Assembly: GCA_016758905.1 (NCBI GenBank)
Contig: JAEPQZ010000014.1
Location: 62,001-126,000, forward strand
DNA length: 64,000 nt
Direction: 5' to 3'
From: Umbelopsis isabellina
Lineage: Eukaryota; Mucoromycota; Umbelopsidomycetes; Umbelopsidales; Umbelopsidaceae
The notes below the pieces were generated by a model that was given only the letters and a program-made list of their open reading frames with translations, was not told the origin of the DNA and searched no databases. A program made the translations under genes and the position numbers. This document shows, in pieces, positions 23,871 to 35,861 of this stretch (positions are counted from its first letter, which is position 1; every line of letters begins with the position of its first letter).

Positions 23871-24714
23871 TCACCGTTTTTCGGTGTGACTTAGTTGTTC
23901 AAATATACTGTCCAACTCCTCGCCGTTACGATCCTGAACGTATTTTATGGCCACAGGTTTTCTCATATGTGCATGTCGTTGAATCAGTTTGGCCAATACA
24001 GGCTGATACTTGGTTATAGCTTCTTGACTTTGAGTCTACAAATTGGGTAAGCGATCGAGAAAAGAGAATTAGTTGTAATGTAAATAGACTAGACCAGTGA
24101 GACCAGTGAAACTACCGTATACATACCGCGGTTGTACCGTCTTTACAAGGTCTCCAATACACATGACATTTTTGCATATTAGATAGTGCTTTGACCTGCA
24201 TAAAAACCAATTTAGGGAAATGTTAACGTATTAAGAGTAAGTCATTCTAGACAGTGGTACTTACACCAACCACTCTGATATATTCAGGTGTGACAAGCCG
24301 CGTTGGTAGTGTCTCACTGGCGTTCATCTTCAAAATTGCTCGTTCTATCCGTTGTGCAAGCTGCTGTTGTGCAATGGACGGCGGTTCACCAAATGCCCTA
24401 TTCGTTACCTTGCGAGCTCTGGCTGCTGGGAACGACGTTTGATTGGGTATCTATGGGGATGAGACACTGTGGTATTAAAACCTTATTTGGCAATGAATTG
24501 GCTAAAAGGCACATTAACATGAGCTTACACTGTCTGCTTCTTGACTAACTCGAGCCGGCCGAGTTTTGAAGAATTTTTTCAGCTTTCCGGGCACCATGTA
24601 CGACGACAGAATGTCGTTGTTCGAATCCACCACCTCCTTTGGCAATGGTCTTCTGGGTAATTTACTAGGTATTCGCCTCGTTGAGAAGGATCTTTTGAAT
24701 ATAGTTGCGAACAT
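23871..24714 (-). CDS. RbfA-like mitochondrial ribosome-binding factor
   Basis: Four or five short exons on the minus strand give about 170 residues. The start MFATIFKRSFSTRRIPSKL is Arg/Ser-rich, typical of a mitochondrial presequence. The core reads QRIERAILKMNAS, then RLVTPEYIRVVGVKALSNMQ and KCHVYWRPC, then RHAHMRKPVAIKYVQDRNGE. The pattern of a KH-like domain with VKALSNMQKCHVYW matches RbfA (vT.V.vs.D...AkVYw), the small-subunit assembly factor. The end is the TGA after SHTEKR at 23871. An ATG further upstream (24807) is in frame, but the presequence-like start at 24714 is more likely. Transcribed away from eL34 across a 366-base shared promoter. Confidence 0.6.
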
Positions 24715-25080
24715 TCTGGAGGATGAAGCAGACTGCTGAATTCGGCACACTGTGTTTGAGGTAAACGACAAGTGCTTTTTTTGGCTTCGAGTGGGTGGAA
24801 TTTTCAAATTCCGACAGCAGGCAGCAGTCGCTCGCCATCAAAAGTTCCAGCGCGCCAGCCAACGTCTTTTTCCCTCCCTTTTTCGTTGTATAGGTAAAAT
24901 CCATCAGTCATTGAATGAATCAATCCATCCATCCCAACACATCACTGACCTATTGATCTCTATTCATCCATTTTCATCCAATCCATTCATCTCGTCCATC
25001 TCGAATTTACCTCGACATTTGATACAACTTTAAATCTTGATTGGCGAATTCTTGAATTTCAATTTTACATTATAATAGCA
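24715..25080. promoter_or_regulatory. Bidirectional promoter between RbfA-like gene and eL34
   Basis: The 366 bases between two divergent starts hold a pyrimidine-rich CATCCATCC/CATTCATC series (24900-25010). The eL34 side ends in TTATAATAGCA just before its ATG. No other motif is certain. Confidence 0.4.
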
Positions 25081-25573
25081 ATGGCTCCCAGAGTTACCTA
25101 CAGACGCCGTCTTTCCTACAACACTCGTTCTAACAGAACTAGAGTCGTCAAGACTCCCGGTACGTGCTTTGCATGGTAGAAATTAGACTGGTAGAAATGT
25201 CATTGGCTGACCATAATTTATTTTGTTCGCCCTATGTTAGGTGGCAAGCTTAACCTTCAATATGAAAAGAAGCCTGCTAAGGCTCCCCGCTGCGGTGACT
25301 GCGGTGATAAGCTTGCTGGTGTAAGTACTCCCCCACCTATAACAATTTCTAATGCGAACGTGCCAACTAAATCAATCAATCTCCACTGTATAGGTCATTG
25401 CTCTTCGTCCCCGCGAATACGCTCAAGTTTCCAAGACCAAGAAGACCGTCAACCGTGCTTACGGTGGTTCTCGTTGCGCACACTGCGTCCGCAACAGAGT
25501 TGTCCGCGCTTTCTTGATCGAGGAGCAAAAGATCGTCAAGAAGGTCCTCAAGTCTCAAACTGAGAAGAAGTAG
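25081..25573 (+). CDS. RPL34: 60S ribosomal protein eL34
   Basis: Three exons (25081-25159, 25241-25320, 25394-25573) encode about 112 residues: [53 protein letters not shown], then [20 protein letters not shown] and a Lys-rich end. This is complete eL34 of the large ribosomal subunit, with its four-cysteine zinc site (CGDC and CAHC) intact. Length is usual for the family. The next gene starts only 120 bases downstream. Confidence 0.96.
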
Positions 25574-25692
25574 ATTTGATTGGCTTTTTCAAACATTATT
25601 ATATAAAATTGTCACCAAAAATTATCCTTATCAAGCTTGCCCTTTTCGCTTTAATTTTTATAACCTTTTTCGTTTTTTGTTACTCACACACA

Positions 25693-27367
25693 ATGTCTGA
25701 AGGCCAGCCATTCCCTTCGACATGGAAATTAGTGCTGTCATTCACTTTTGCTCTCGTTGTTGCTAACGTTTCCGGAGCCCAGTATGTATACCCGTCATTC
25801 GGAACTGCTCTGGCTGAACACTTTCAGTGGTCAGCTATGGAGAACAGTTTTGTCAGTACAGCGACGTTCTTGGGTGTTAGTTTCTCAGGACCATTATGTG
25901 CAAAGTTAGTGGAGACTTTTGGCGATGCCCACGCACTTCGCATCGCTGCTACCTTTGGTTTTACTGGCTTCTTTTTGCTCTCACAGACCTTTGCTGATAT
26001 ATTACCCAACTCTTTTGCGCTATGTGTGGTGTATCTTTTGATGATCGGCATTGGCGGGGCCACAGGCTACTTGGTTGCTCTGGACTCTCAGGTAAATTTA
26101 TCGAGTGTTGGTGTAGGTCGATGTAGCTCTCACTTACATAACTGACGTTCCTGGAATGTCAGGTGCACAATTTTAGAGCACATCGTGGTCTTACTATGGG
26201 CATGACCAGTGCTGCTCTTAGTCTCTGCGGTCTGGTGTTCTCACAAATCAATGATCATTTCTTCAAAGAGGACAGCGATACGTATTCTTTCCTTATCTTT
26301 ATGGCCTTCGTCGTCGCCGGCGGACAACTTGCTGGCTCATTCATTGTCCGCTCATTCAACCACGATCACGAGGCTACTAGCGCCGTTATTAATGCTGACG
26401 AAGAAGCTACTCCGCTGCTTAACCCGTCGGTCAAGGAAGAGGAGCCTAGTAAATCAGGCTGGCGGTTCTTTACTGACCCAATTGGTTTTTCCTTATTCTT
26501 GTCATTGTTTGTGCTTCTGGGAGTAGGGTAAGGTTTTTTGTGGCTGTGTGCCGTATCAAAAAAAGCATGACATTGACAACCCATTCTAGCTATGTGTATT
26601 TGGCCGAATTGGGGCAAATTTTATTATCGCTACCCACTGAAGAAGGCTCAACCCCGCATCACATCCGAAACAACAACGTCTCTGTATTCAGCTTTTTTAA
26701 TTTTGCCTCACGTATTGTGTTTGGCTTGATGTCCGATTCGCTCAAAGCAAGATTCAGAATTCATCGCATATGGTTCATGCTTACGGCTTGTCTGGTTTTG
26801 GCAGCTACCATGTTTTACGGAGCATTCTATGTCACAAATGCACATGATCTTATACCCTGTACTATCTTGGTAGCCACGACGTATGGCACTGGCTTTGGCA
26901 TTGGTCCAGCTATCACTAGTGAATTCGGAATTGATGTAAGTAATTGTGGTGTTAATTATACAAGGATTAGCACGTCTGCTTATTAGCATGTTCATTAATT
27001 ATTTCTGCCAATTATAGGTATTCGCACGCAATTGGTAATTATTTTGTTTGCAAACTATGTGGTGATTTTGGTGAACACAGTAGTTGGCTCATAGGGTCTA
27101 ATGATTTGCTTTTGCTTTGCTTTTGTATTTTTCAGGGGTTGGCTACTATTTGCACCGGCATTTGGAACACAAGTGTTTAGTTTCATCTTTGGGGCATTCT
27201 ACGACTATGAGGCACGCAACCAGGACTCTCATACTTGTCAGGGCTCCGCATGCTATGGTCGTACCTTTGTATTGGGTGGAATTTTAGCTCTACTTAGCGC
27301 AGCCTGGACGGCTGGAGCGCTTATTCGCAGACGGTCGTTGACGACCAGAAGCAATCCCTCTGTATAA
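25693..27367 (+). CDS. Major facilitator superfamily transporter, Mch1/nodulin-like group
   Basis: Five exons give about 480 residues with twelve predicted membrane helices in two halves around a cytosolic loop (residues about 200-240, DEEATPLLNPSVKEEEPS). The N half starts LVLSFTFALVVANVSGAQYVYPSFG, with a GPLCAKLVETFG loop; the C half has NFASRIVFGLMSD and GFGIGPAITSEFGID, FARNWGWLLFAPAFGTQVFS. The AQYVYPSFG and NWG signatures are those of the nodulin-like/Mch1 branch of monocarboxylate-transporter-related MFS proteins. The substrate is unknown. The frame stays open upstream to 25576, but that stretch overlaps the 3' flank of eL34, so the ATG at 25693 is preferred. Confidence 0.85.
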
Positions 27368-27670
27368 CACATAGACGACATGGGTACATCGATAGACGGT
27401 TTACAAATATACGTAATTAGGAGTAGTTGTTTAAATGAATATACTTATTGGAAGCGTGTCAGCAGCAACGTTTGCGAAGTGATATGGGTTGAAGGAATCC
27501 GAGTAATAGGGCCAAATTTCATTTATATGAGCGAATTACAGTCTTCATTTGACTGTCGTCATCTGGCAATTTGAATCCGACAGTAAGGAAGACGCGTTTT
27601 CTTAACAAAGTCAAATTTTCTGACCAGAAAAATAAGTTTCGATTCCCTTCCGCTGACAGCAAAAAAAAAG
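27368..27670. other. Intergenic region upstream of CCT3
   Basis: 303 bases with no gene. It includes an A9 run (27661-27669) directly before the CCT3 start codon. Confidence 0.4.
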
Positions 27671-29562
27671 ATGCAGGCACCGGTCATCGTGATGAATACA
27701 AACATGGAGAGAGAGTCTGGGCGAAAAGCTCAGCTCTCCAACATCAACGCTGCCAAGGTGAGTCGGATGATTGAATTTGTGTCATGGAGAAGGAACCACC
27801 GAGATCTCCACAGGTTAAGCAAATGGATATGATTTGCGGGATCGCTGTGCTGGGCTTGGCCTTTTCTCAGATGACGAGCTCCATGACCAATAACTAACCT
27901 TTACCTTTGCGTTTCAGACGGTTGCTGATGTCATCCGCACATGTCTCGGCCCTCGATCTATGCTCAAGATGTTGCTTGACCCTATGGGTGGCATTCTCTT
28001 GACCAACGATGGTAACGCCATTCTTAGAGAGATCGAAGTTGCTCATCCCGCTGCAAAGAGCATGGTTGAACTTTCACGAACACAAGATGAAGAGGTCGGT
28101 GATGGAACTACCAGTGTCATCATTCTAGGTAAGAATCGCGCCTGTCATCTAAAGGATGAGTGGTGATCCAGATGGTTCATCTGCAATCTCTATTTAAAAC
28201 TGACACTCTACACCATTTGCAGCTGGTGAAATGCTCGCACAAGCCCTTCCTCACGTTCAACGAAATGTACACCCTATTGTCATTATCAGCGCATTTAAGA
28301 AGGCTTTGGAAGACGCCATTCAGGTCATCGATGATATCTCTGTTCCCGTGGACATCAACAACCAAGAAGAGATGCTTCAACTTGTCAAGTCATCACTTGG
28401 AACCAAGTTTGTCAGCCGTTGGAGTGATCTCATGTGCAACCTTGCTTTGGATGCTGTGAGATGTGTTGCCCAGGAGGACCCCTCTACTGGTATGCGTGAG
28501 GTCGATATCAAGCGCTATGCTCGTGTTGAGAAGATTCCCGGTGGTGAGATCGAGGAGTCCAAGGTTTTGGATGGTTTGATCTTGAACAAGGATGTCACTC
28601 ATCCCAAGATGCGACGTCGCATTGAGAACCCCCGCGTTGTTCTGTTGGATTGTCCTTTGGAATACAAGAAGGGTGAATCTCAAACCAACATTGAAATCAC
28701 AAAGGAAGCTGACTGGAACCGAATTTTGGAGATTGAGGAGGAGCAAGTTAAAGCTATGTGCGATAAGATCATTGAACTCAAGCCAGATCTCGTTTTCACC
28801 GAAAAGGGTGTGTCAGATTTGGCTCAACATTACTTTGTCAAAGCCAACATCACAGCCATCCGTCGTGTTCGTAAGACTGATAACAACCGTATTGCCCGAG
28901 CTACTGGCGCTACCATTGTTAACCGAGTAGATGATCTCCGCGAGAGCGACATCGGTACTCAGTGCGGTCTGTTCCACATTGAAAAGATTGGTGATGAATA
29001 CTTTACATTCTTGACCAAGTGTAAAGAACCAAAGGCATGTTCCATTGTTCTTCGCGGACCCAGCAAAGATATCATCAACGAAGTCGAACGCAACCTTCAA
29101 GATGCCATGTGCGTCGCTCGCAACGTGTTCTTCAACCCACGACTATCACCAGGTGGTGGTGCTACCGAAATGGCAGTTTCTGTCAAGCTCGCTGAAAAGG
29201 CCAAGTTGGTCCAGGGCATTGAGCAATGGCCTTACCGCTCTGTTTCTGACGCCATGGAAGTCATCCCCCGTACTTTGATTCAAAACTGCGGTGGAAACGC
29301 CATTAAGGTGCTTACACAATTGCGTGCTAAGCATGCTAACGGCGAGCACTCGTTTGGTATTGATGGCCATGAGGGCAAGGTTGTAGACATGAAGGAGTAC
29401 GGTGTTTGGGAACCCAATGCTGTCAAGGTCCAGACTGTCAAGACTGCCATTGAATCAGCATGCATGTTGTTGCGAGTTGATGATATCGTTTCAGGTGTCT
29501 CCAAGAGAGGCGGCGGTGGTCCTCAAGCAGGAATTGAAGAAGCTGAGTTGGCAGAACGTTAA
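27671..29562 (+). CDS. CCT3: T-complex protein 1 subunit gamma (CCT3)
   Basis: Three exons (27671-27757, 27918-28128, 28223-29562) give about 545 residues, the standard CCT subunit size. Group II chaperonin signatures are clear: TCLGPRSMLKMLLDPMGG, ILLTNDGNAILREIEVAHPA, QDEEVGDGTTSVIILAGEML, and the C-terminal VRVDD-like LLRVDDIVSG. The gamma-specific WEPNAVKVQTVKTAIESA and the KRGGGGPQAG end fix the subunit. It is one of eight subunits of the cytosolic chaperonin that folds actin, tubulin and WD40 proteins. The third exon is long and uninterrupted. Strong synonymous codon bias (C-ending codons) suggests high expression. Confidence 0.97.
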
Positions 29563-29873
29563 AAAGATTATTGGAAAACAACCACTTTCATGCTCGCACA
29601 TTTTTCTTTTCCCCCCTTTCAACCTCTTTCTTTTTACCAAAACCAGACTCGATAATCCTAAAAAATAAAAGTATCAACAAGAGCAATTCTTGCTTGCACA
29701 TAGAATACAAAAAACCAAATAAAATTCCAGTCGTTTTTCACCTTGTTTCATCAAATTCAAGACCAATTCATTTCGATAGGTGCCGGTATGACTGTCTTTT
29801 TCAATCCAATGCGTGCCAGTACTGGAGATCTAGACTCAGTACAAAAGGCAACACATCTTCTTCAGCTTTAACA
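29563..29873. other. Intergenic region between CCT3 and the WD40 gene
   Basis: 311 bases. It starts with the CCT3 3' UTR (CT-rich, then an AATAAA-like AAAATAAAA near 29660). Some frames stay open into the next gene but without an ATG that improves it. Confidence 0.4.
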
Positions 29874-31299
29874 ATGCAAGAATGGACAACTTCAGCAAAG
29901 CTTGTTGGTCATAAGAGTCCGGTGGTTTGCTTAGACTATGCCAAGAAAACTTTCATTGCTCCTGATCTGCTGGCGTCCGGATCAGGTATGACAACTTATC
30001 TGGTGTATCAGCATACCCATAACTCAACGACTGTTACTAATGCGATTTATCACAACCAGAGGATCAGACCTGCAGAATCTGGGATACAAGGATATGCAAA
30101 GCGGTCAAAGCCTTTGCAAAGCAAGGAGCGGCTGTCAACAGTGTTAAATTTGCTACAAAGCCGAGTGTTTCGAATTTTTACATGGCGGTCGGATCAAAGG
30201 TATCCAAATTCTCGGTCAGTTCCGTGTATAGCAGATTATTTCGACAACTGACCATGCATACAGGTGCTAGTGTTTGACTTGCGTAATACCGATATGATTC
30301 TTTCAGAAGCGTCCCACACCTACCAAGAAAGTGGTGACGAGATCAACACTGTAAGGGCCATCGATAATTGACATCAAATGACAGCTCATCACTTATCATT
30401 ACTTCTTAAACAAAAAGATCGATATCAATGAGAAGAATAACTTTTTGTGTACCGCCGATGATTTAGGTGAGGTAAAAGTAATTGATCTTGAATCCCACAA
30501 GCTATATAAGCAGTTTCGTAGCAAACACAAAAACGTAAGCTTCAATTTTTATCTGCCACTGTCCTAAACCGCTTGCTAACTTGTCTAAACCAGTTGTGCA
30601 TGGAAGCTCGTTTTCGCCCTAGAAAACCTTGGGAGCTGTGGTCTGGCGGCATGGATACTGCAATCATGCAATGGGATATATCTCGAGGAACCGTCTCGTC
30701 TGTATATGATACAAGTAATTAACAACCTTTCATATGCAATTTGAAATTCAAAAATATTCTCATCCACTTTATTATACTACTCAACAGATAACACTGATCC
30801 AAATGCCCAGCAAATGGTCAACCCACCCTTTGTCTATGCTCTTCGGTTTCATCCAAATGGGGAGTGGGTTGCATCGGGTCTAGGAGATGGTTCCGTCCAT
30901 GTCCTCAAACTGTCTCCCAAAAGCAAAAAAATTGAAGAAATGAGATTAGGTGATGCACATGGTACAATAGTCAATAGCTTGTAAGTTAATTGTGTTCTGT
31001 GCATCGTGAATAAGTGGTATGACGAGTTCCGGAACTGATGCGTTACGTGACTCCTGTTTTGTAGAGCGTTTGAGGGACAATCCAAGCAGCCTCTCCTCTG
31101 GTCTGGCTCGGCCAATGGCACACTCGCTCAATGGGATTTGAACGACCCAACTAAACCGCTTCAGCAATGCAAGATAGATATGGCCAAGCTAAACTGGATC
31201 GAGAATTTTGTTGATCCTAATTCACAAGGCAACATTCTGGCAGCTGCTGGAATAACGAGCTCCAACGAAGGAGCTATTCACTTGTACAAAACCCGTTGA
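29874..31299 (+). CDS. WD40 repeat protein, WDR53-like
   Basis: About eight exons join to roughly 340 residues. It starts MQEWTTSAKLVGHKSPVVCL; the repeats include SEDQTCRIWDTR, FYMAVGSKVLVFDLRNTD, NNFLCTADDLGEVKVIDLE, PWELWSGGMDTAIMQWDIS, FHPNGEWVASGLGDGSVHVL and LLWSGSANGTLAQWDLNDP. Seven blades can be counted, a full beta-propeller. Spacing of the blades and the ARFRPRKPWELWSGGMD segment resemble WDR53, proposed as a Cullin4-DDB1 adaptor in animals. The partner in this fungus is inference. Stop TGA at 31297-31299. Confidence 0.75.
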
Positions 31300-31515
31300 T
31301 AACTATCTACCCCTTGCATTTTGGTTGATTTTTCGTACCTTCATATTTAAATGTTGACACACATACACAGTGGATCATGTTCGATACAATTCTTACAGAC
31401 TCCATAACAACTTTTCAACTATGTTATATTAATACACACTTTAAAATTACATCATTGGTATTCTAAACATTGCTCCATTTCCAAGGTGGAAATTGCCAGC
31501 AAGCAACCTACTCTC

Positions 31516-32351
31516 CTACCATATGCTGATCTGATCCACCTGAGAATAGTCCAGACTCATAATGGCTGAATCAACGTTAAACAAAAACCATTTTAATGAA
31601 CAAATGAATTTCTCTAGACGAAGCACAACAGGCTGTCCGTCATTGTCGCTTTTGCTAGAGTCAGTCAACCATTTGGCATTCTGCTCTGGGATGCCTGATA
31701 TACTTTCCCTCGAGCTTCTTGTAAGCTTGTATTCCACAGATGCATCTCGTGCTGGTGGTGTGCTGACATTCGACCGGGTCAACTTGACAGTGTCGCTACC
31801 AAGCTCTTGATCCAATTGCTGTGGATACAAATCAATAGCCTCCAACTGGCTGCTGTAGTTGATCCGATGCTGAGCTGAATTGAGGCCAATAAACGAGGTA
31901 GAAATTGTGATTTCGCTAGGTGTATCATGAAATACGGCAATGCTGTTATTGGTGTCTTCCTGCAGAGATTTGGCGGAGTATAACAAAGCTTCGTGCAGGT
32001 TGAATACCAGATTGAGGGTCTTCGGCTCGACTTTGTCCAGCACCGTCATGAGCATCAAGTTGTCGTTCATGGCATCGTTAGAAGCGTTCTCTCGTGTATC
32101 ATGTATATCTACGTCAACCTAAGAGTTTTCTCTTGGTTATCAAGCGAAATACGTCTTATCAGCACGAAGTATTCACCTACCATGACAGTCCAGCCGGCAG
32201 CCATAAGGTTCTGAACCCGCTTATAACAGACTTCATATACAATAGACTCCCACCTCCGGTTTACTTGAATCAACGCCGCCAAATCACTCGTGTTGACATA
32301 TTGCAAGGTGTTATATAGGATTTCTACTGGGAATTCTTCTAATGAGTACAT
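31516..32351 (-). CDS. F-box-like protein
   Basis: Two exons on the minus strand give about 260 residues. The N-terminus MYSLEEFPVEILYNTLQYVN followed by TSDLAALIQVNRRWESIVYE is a typical F-box (L-P-x-E-I-L ... L..v.+.W). The intron (GTAGGT donor, TTAG acceptor) sits after WTVM. The rest is hydrophilic with a beta-rich end (KFICSLKWFLFNVDSAIMSL) and no known repeat. F-box proteins select substrates for SCF ubiquitin ligases; the substrate is unknown. An in-frame TTG two codons upstream is ignored because the ATG at 32351 fits a eukaryotic start. Convergent with the WD40 gene. Confidence 0.65.
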
Positions 32352-32879
32352 GCTCAAGGTGCTGTCAGGAATAACATATCAGCTGACGGTAAAAAGTAAC
32401 CTGTGCTCGGTTGCATAAATTTCGCGCCATCTCATATCAGACATACTGTTGTCAGTCAAGAAATGTGTTCGTGTTGCAGGAATTTTTGAACATGGATGCT
32501 TTGTGGTGAATTCGTAATTCTGAGTTCTGTCTCAAGAAGTACGGGCTGAATTCAAGGCAGCTCTTTGGGAGTGGAGCACCTCTACTCCCAAGGCAGAGTA
32601 TGGGGCAGGTACAGCATCAATCTATACGTGTCCCTGATGATCTGCCATGTCCAAGGGAAGGACCCTCAAACTTCATTTTAATTCCTGTCTTCGCAAATAT
32701 GAACGAAGATACGGCATTACCCTGCTCCCGCACGCTGCGGAGGGTTGTTAAAGCGTACACGCACCGGACACGATCACAACCTCCTAGTAACACACAAAAT
32801 TGGTAGCGTCAAAGACCTTCAATAATAACCCGGGATGCTTTTTCCCTGTACTTGGGATATAAGCAATAGTGTTCTCCGA

Positions 32880-33125
32880 TGATATTGCAAAGACTATATT
32901 CTTCGCTGGGGTGATTACCTGAACACGGCCGTCTTTTCAGCTCGGGTAAGCACCCATGGGTCCACGGATCTAACACCTTTCTTTATGACCTACGATCGGA
33001 ATCCCAGGACTCCAGCGGATCCTACCGAGCCCCTCATTGATCCATTATACAACAAGGACCTTCGTGTGATGACAAAAGAGCAGAGCTCTGCTCAACATTA
33101 CCACGGCTCGACGGTGAGTTGCAAA
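32880..33125 (+). mobile_element. Fossil piece of a Ty3-type LTR retrotransposon: integrase C-terminal part
   Basis: The translated text resembles the end of a Ty3 integrase: RWGDYLNTAVFSARVSTHGS followed by DLTPFFMTYDRNPRTPADP, the region where family members read W...l...v.a.R...H..TG.tPf.L.YGr.P. Only this part is seen, so it is a truncated, dead copy. Flanking sequence from about 32500 may belong to the same fossil but is not recognisable. No LTR found. Confidence 0.5.
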
Positions 33126-33288
33126 ACTGCGCTGAAGAGCTGTTGGAATTCTTAAGTCAAGGAACAATAATCATGTCGTGGAAAATTTTGAAGTAATTTG
33201 CTTTTTCCGACTAAAATTGCTAAATCGACAAACTTTATTACTAATTTCTGAAACGGTCAGAGATAAAACGAATATTAGCAAGTAACAG

Positions 33289-33930
33289 ATGAGCCAAGGA
33301 AACCAAGATAAAAGTATGGAAGATCTCATGAGCCAGCTGGAAAAATTGAGATTGGAAATGAAAACCAAGGATGAAGAATTTGAGCAACTGAAAAACAAAA
33401 GGAAGGAAGTAAGAAAAGTCGTAGTCAAGTCGGCTAAATCGAATTTCTTCAGTAGCAGGTCAGAAGAAGTAGAAGGATGGTTTTATCAGGTCGCCAGCTA
33501 CTCGAATGGTGTAAAACTGTACAACCAGGGAATGATCGACTTTGCCACTCATTCCTACGAGGAGAGGTTTTAGTATGGTGGGTATCGGTGGGAAAGGAAG
33601 AAGAACTAGCTACTTATGATCAGAAAGTGGAAGGCTATCAGGAAGAGAGTAAGCTAGTCCAATCATGGGAGCGGTTCCGACAAGCTATGCAAATAATTTA
33701 AACCTCATAAATCGGAAGATATCGCTACTGACAAAATGACCAGACTACGCCAGACTTCGTCGGTAGCAGATTACATTTCGCGGTTTCGAAGATTAGCCTA
33801 CGAAGTACCAGGACTGAGCCAATATGACAAGTTGGGGCACTTCATGAGAGGACTAAAGGAGAACATCCGAGTTTAAGTGGCCCTTCAGCATCCCCGTTCC
33901 GTGGCTCAGGCGACAGCGACTGGCCTCTGC
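33289..33930 (+). mobile_element. Fossil gag region of a Ty3-type LTR retrotransposon
   Basis: A charged coiled-coil start (MSQGNQDKSMEDLMSQLEK) is followed by gag capsid-like text (SRSEEVEGWFYQVASYSNGV, SSVADYISRFRRLAYEVPGL, LGHFMRGLKENI), the Ty3 gag pattern L.Q..sv.dY...F..L....p.....l..F..GL. It is broken in a few places and stops before any zinc knuckle or pol. It differs in sequence from the gag piece downstream, so it comes from another element. Relict, clearly old. Confidence 0.65.
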
Positions 33931-34147
33931 TGTACAAGGAGACCATAGACAAGATCACTTCTGAGATGGTTCCAACGCAGGCACGCACTCTATTAAATCG
34001 ACATTGTTTGCGATTCAAGTTTTTTTCTTGTCCTCCTCAGATTTGTGCCTAATATCGCTGCCCTTTTGGCAAAAACTTCTCATCTTTACCCCTTACCGTG
34101 ATACTCTGCTATTTCGCGCCTAATACCGCTACTCTCAGAGTTAAAGA

Positions 34148-35490
34148 ATGCCTACCGATGCCAACGATCAAGAACCTGTGGCCGTAGAAAGCACAGAAAT
34201 AATCCAACTACCACGCGGAGCTAAAGTAGCCTCCCCTGAGGCTTACCGTGGAGTGCGCGCCGCATCCGCTGTGGAGAACTGGATTTTTTCCATACAGTGC
34301 TACACGGACACAACTGGAATTACGGACTCCCAAGCAGTGAAGTTTGCCGCAACCTGCCTTCGTGACGATGCCATATTATGGTGGCAGCAATACTCCCTTT
34401 CCCCGGACGCCCCTCTGGTTGATTCCTGGAGTGCCTTCACGGGTGCTCTTCCACGAGTTCAAGCCTGGAAACTCAGTGGCTATTGCGCGCCAACAAATGC
34501 TTGTACTGAAACAGACTGGCAGTGTGGCCCAATACGTCGCTAGTTTCCGCGAACTCGCCCGATAATTGCCCCGCATGGACGCCGCTGACGCGACGTTCCA
34601 TTTTGTCAATGGCCTTGAATATAAGACCAAAGTGCAAGTCATGTTGCGGGAGCCTCGCTCATTGGAGAAGGCATACAAGCAAGCGGAGTACTTCTCATTG
34701 ATCCAGCAGACCGCCCGCGGCGTTGTAATAACTCCCCACGTTCCGGCAGCCTCGGACCACTACCAACCACAGGTAACCCAGGATCCGAGCGTGTTCTACC
34801 AGCCTGTTCTCCAAACAGCCCCAGAGGGCACCGAAAGCTGCTACCACCGATGGATTTAAATGCCATTCGCTCCGTTGCGGAAGAATCGGCATTCGCCATG
34901 TACCAAAAGTTACAGCGAAAGTCGATTTCTCGGGGAAGCTACTCGCACAGTCCTCGTTAAGCATACCAGCACCGTGGCAGTCTGGTATGTGACTATTGTG
35001 GCAAAGACGGCCATATTAAACTAAGATGCTGCATCCGCCTAGCGGACATCAATAAATTAGATGCCAATGCCTCTAATAAAACTACTCGTTACAACTATGT
35101 GCTTGATGAGGAAGTTTTTAGGGTACACGTCGATGATTTGGTACTCTCGGAGTTACTGGCGATGTCTTCGTTCAATGGTGTGTCATTACCACTTTATCCT
35201 ATCACCTTAAAAGGCCAAAACTTCACTGTTATGATTGATAGCGGTGCCACGGAGAACTAGATCTCCAAGCGCACTCTACCTTACGTTAACTATATCTAGA
35301 AGAGTGGTAAACGTTTGGTAGAAACCGCTGGAGGCTAACGCATTTCCATCACACAGGAAGCCAGCGTGACGCTAAACTTTGGCCAATTTCAATAAGTCAT
35401 CACAGCTCATGTGTTCGACACCAAGTTTGACGTTATTTTAGGCGGAAGTTGGCTGCGACGGCGCTTGCCGTGCATGAATTGGGTGGGATG
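34148..35490 (+). mobile_element. Fossil Ty3-type LTR retrotransposon: gag, zinc knuckle and protease remnants
   Basis: The order gag, CCHC knuckle, aspartic protease is that of Ty3 elements. Gag starts near 34148 with PEAYRGVRAASAVENWIFSI; a knuckle CDYCGKDGHIKLRC (C-x2-C-x4-H-x4-C) lies near 34988-35029; the protease has VMIDSGATEN near 35231-35260, and a later FDVILGGSWL. The element is broken in several places, and no reverse transcriptase, RNase H or integrase follows, so it is truncated. It ends about 300 bases upstream of a tRNA gene, a position that Ty3 elements of yeast favour. No LTRs could be identified by eye. Confidence 0.75.
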
Positions 35491-35787
35491 ACATCTGGAC
35501 TGTCAAGTTGGGTACCCAAGTCTACACCGTCAAGGCAGTCGCCAGCGAAACCATCGCAGCTTTGCACTATTTGATATCTGCTAAACAGACCGAAAGTCTG
35601 ATCAAGAGCGGCGAAGTCAAATGCGACTTGACCCCGCTTTTCCTTTACAGCTAGTTACGTAAGTCAATATAGCTGGGTATATAAGCTTGATAATAAGTAC
35701 ATGAGAGAGGGATCTCTTGATTACCTTTTAAACAAATAAACAAACAACTAAGTAAACTACAAATCAATACTCGACAAAATAAGTTAA

Positions 35788-35861
35788 GATTTCTTGGTGT
35801 AGTCGGTTATCACGTCTGTCTAACACACAGACGGTCGGCGGTTCGAATCCGCCAGAAATCA
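35788..35861 (+). tRNA. tRNA-Val (anticodon AAC)
   Basis: A full cloverleaf folds by eye: acceptor stem GATTTCT pairs with AGAAATC over seven pairs; D arm GTG/CAC; anticodon stem TCTGT/ACAGA around loop CTAACAC with anticodon AAC; T arm GGCGG-TTCGAAT-CCGCC. No intron. Discriminator base A at 35861. The B box GGTTCGAATCC is canonical. Eight T follow at once as a Pol III terminator. Confidence 0.95.

Noticed and set aside
25576-25692. Upstream extension of the MFS transporter frame
   Set aside because: It lies directly after the eL34 stop and would add an unneeded hydrophobic stretch; the ATG at 25693 gives the normal family N-terminus.
29571-29873. In-frame N-terminal extension of the WD40 protein
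   Set aside because: Text is low quality and comes from the CCT3 3' UTR; the WD40 start MQEWTTSAKLVGHK is natural.
32342-32357. Longer F-box protein start at 32357
   Set aside because: That start is TTG; the ATG at 32351 gives a complete F-box.
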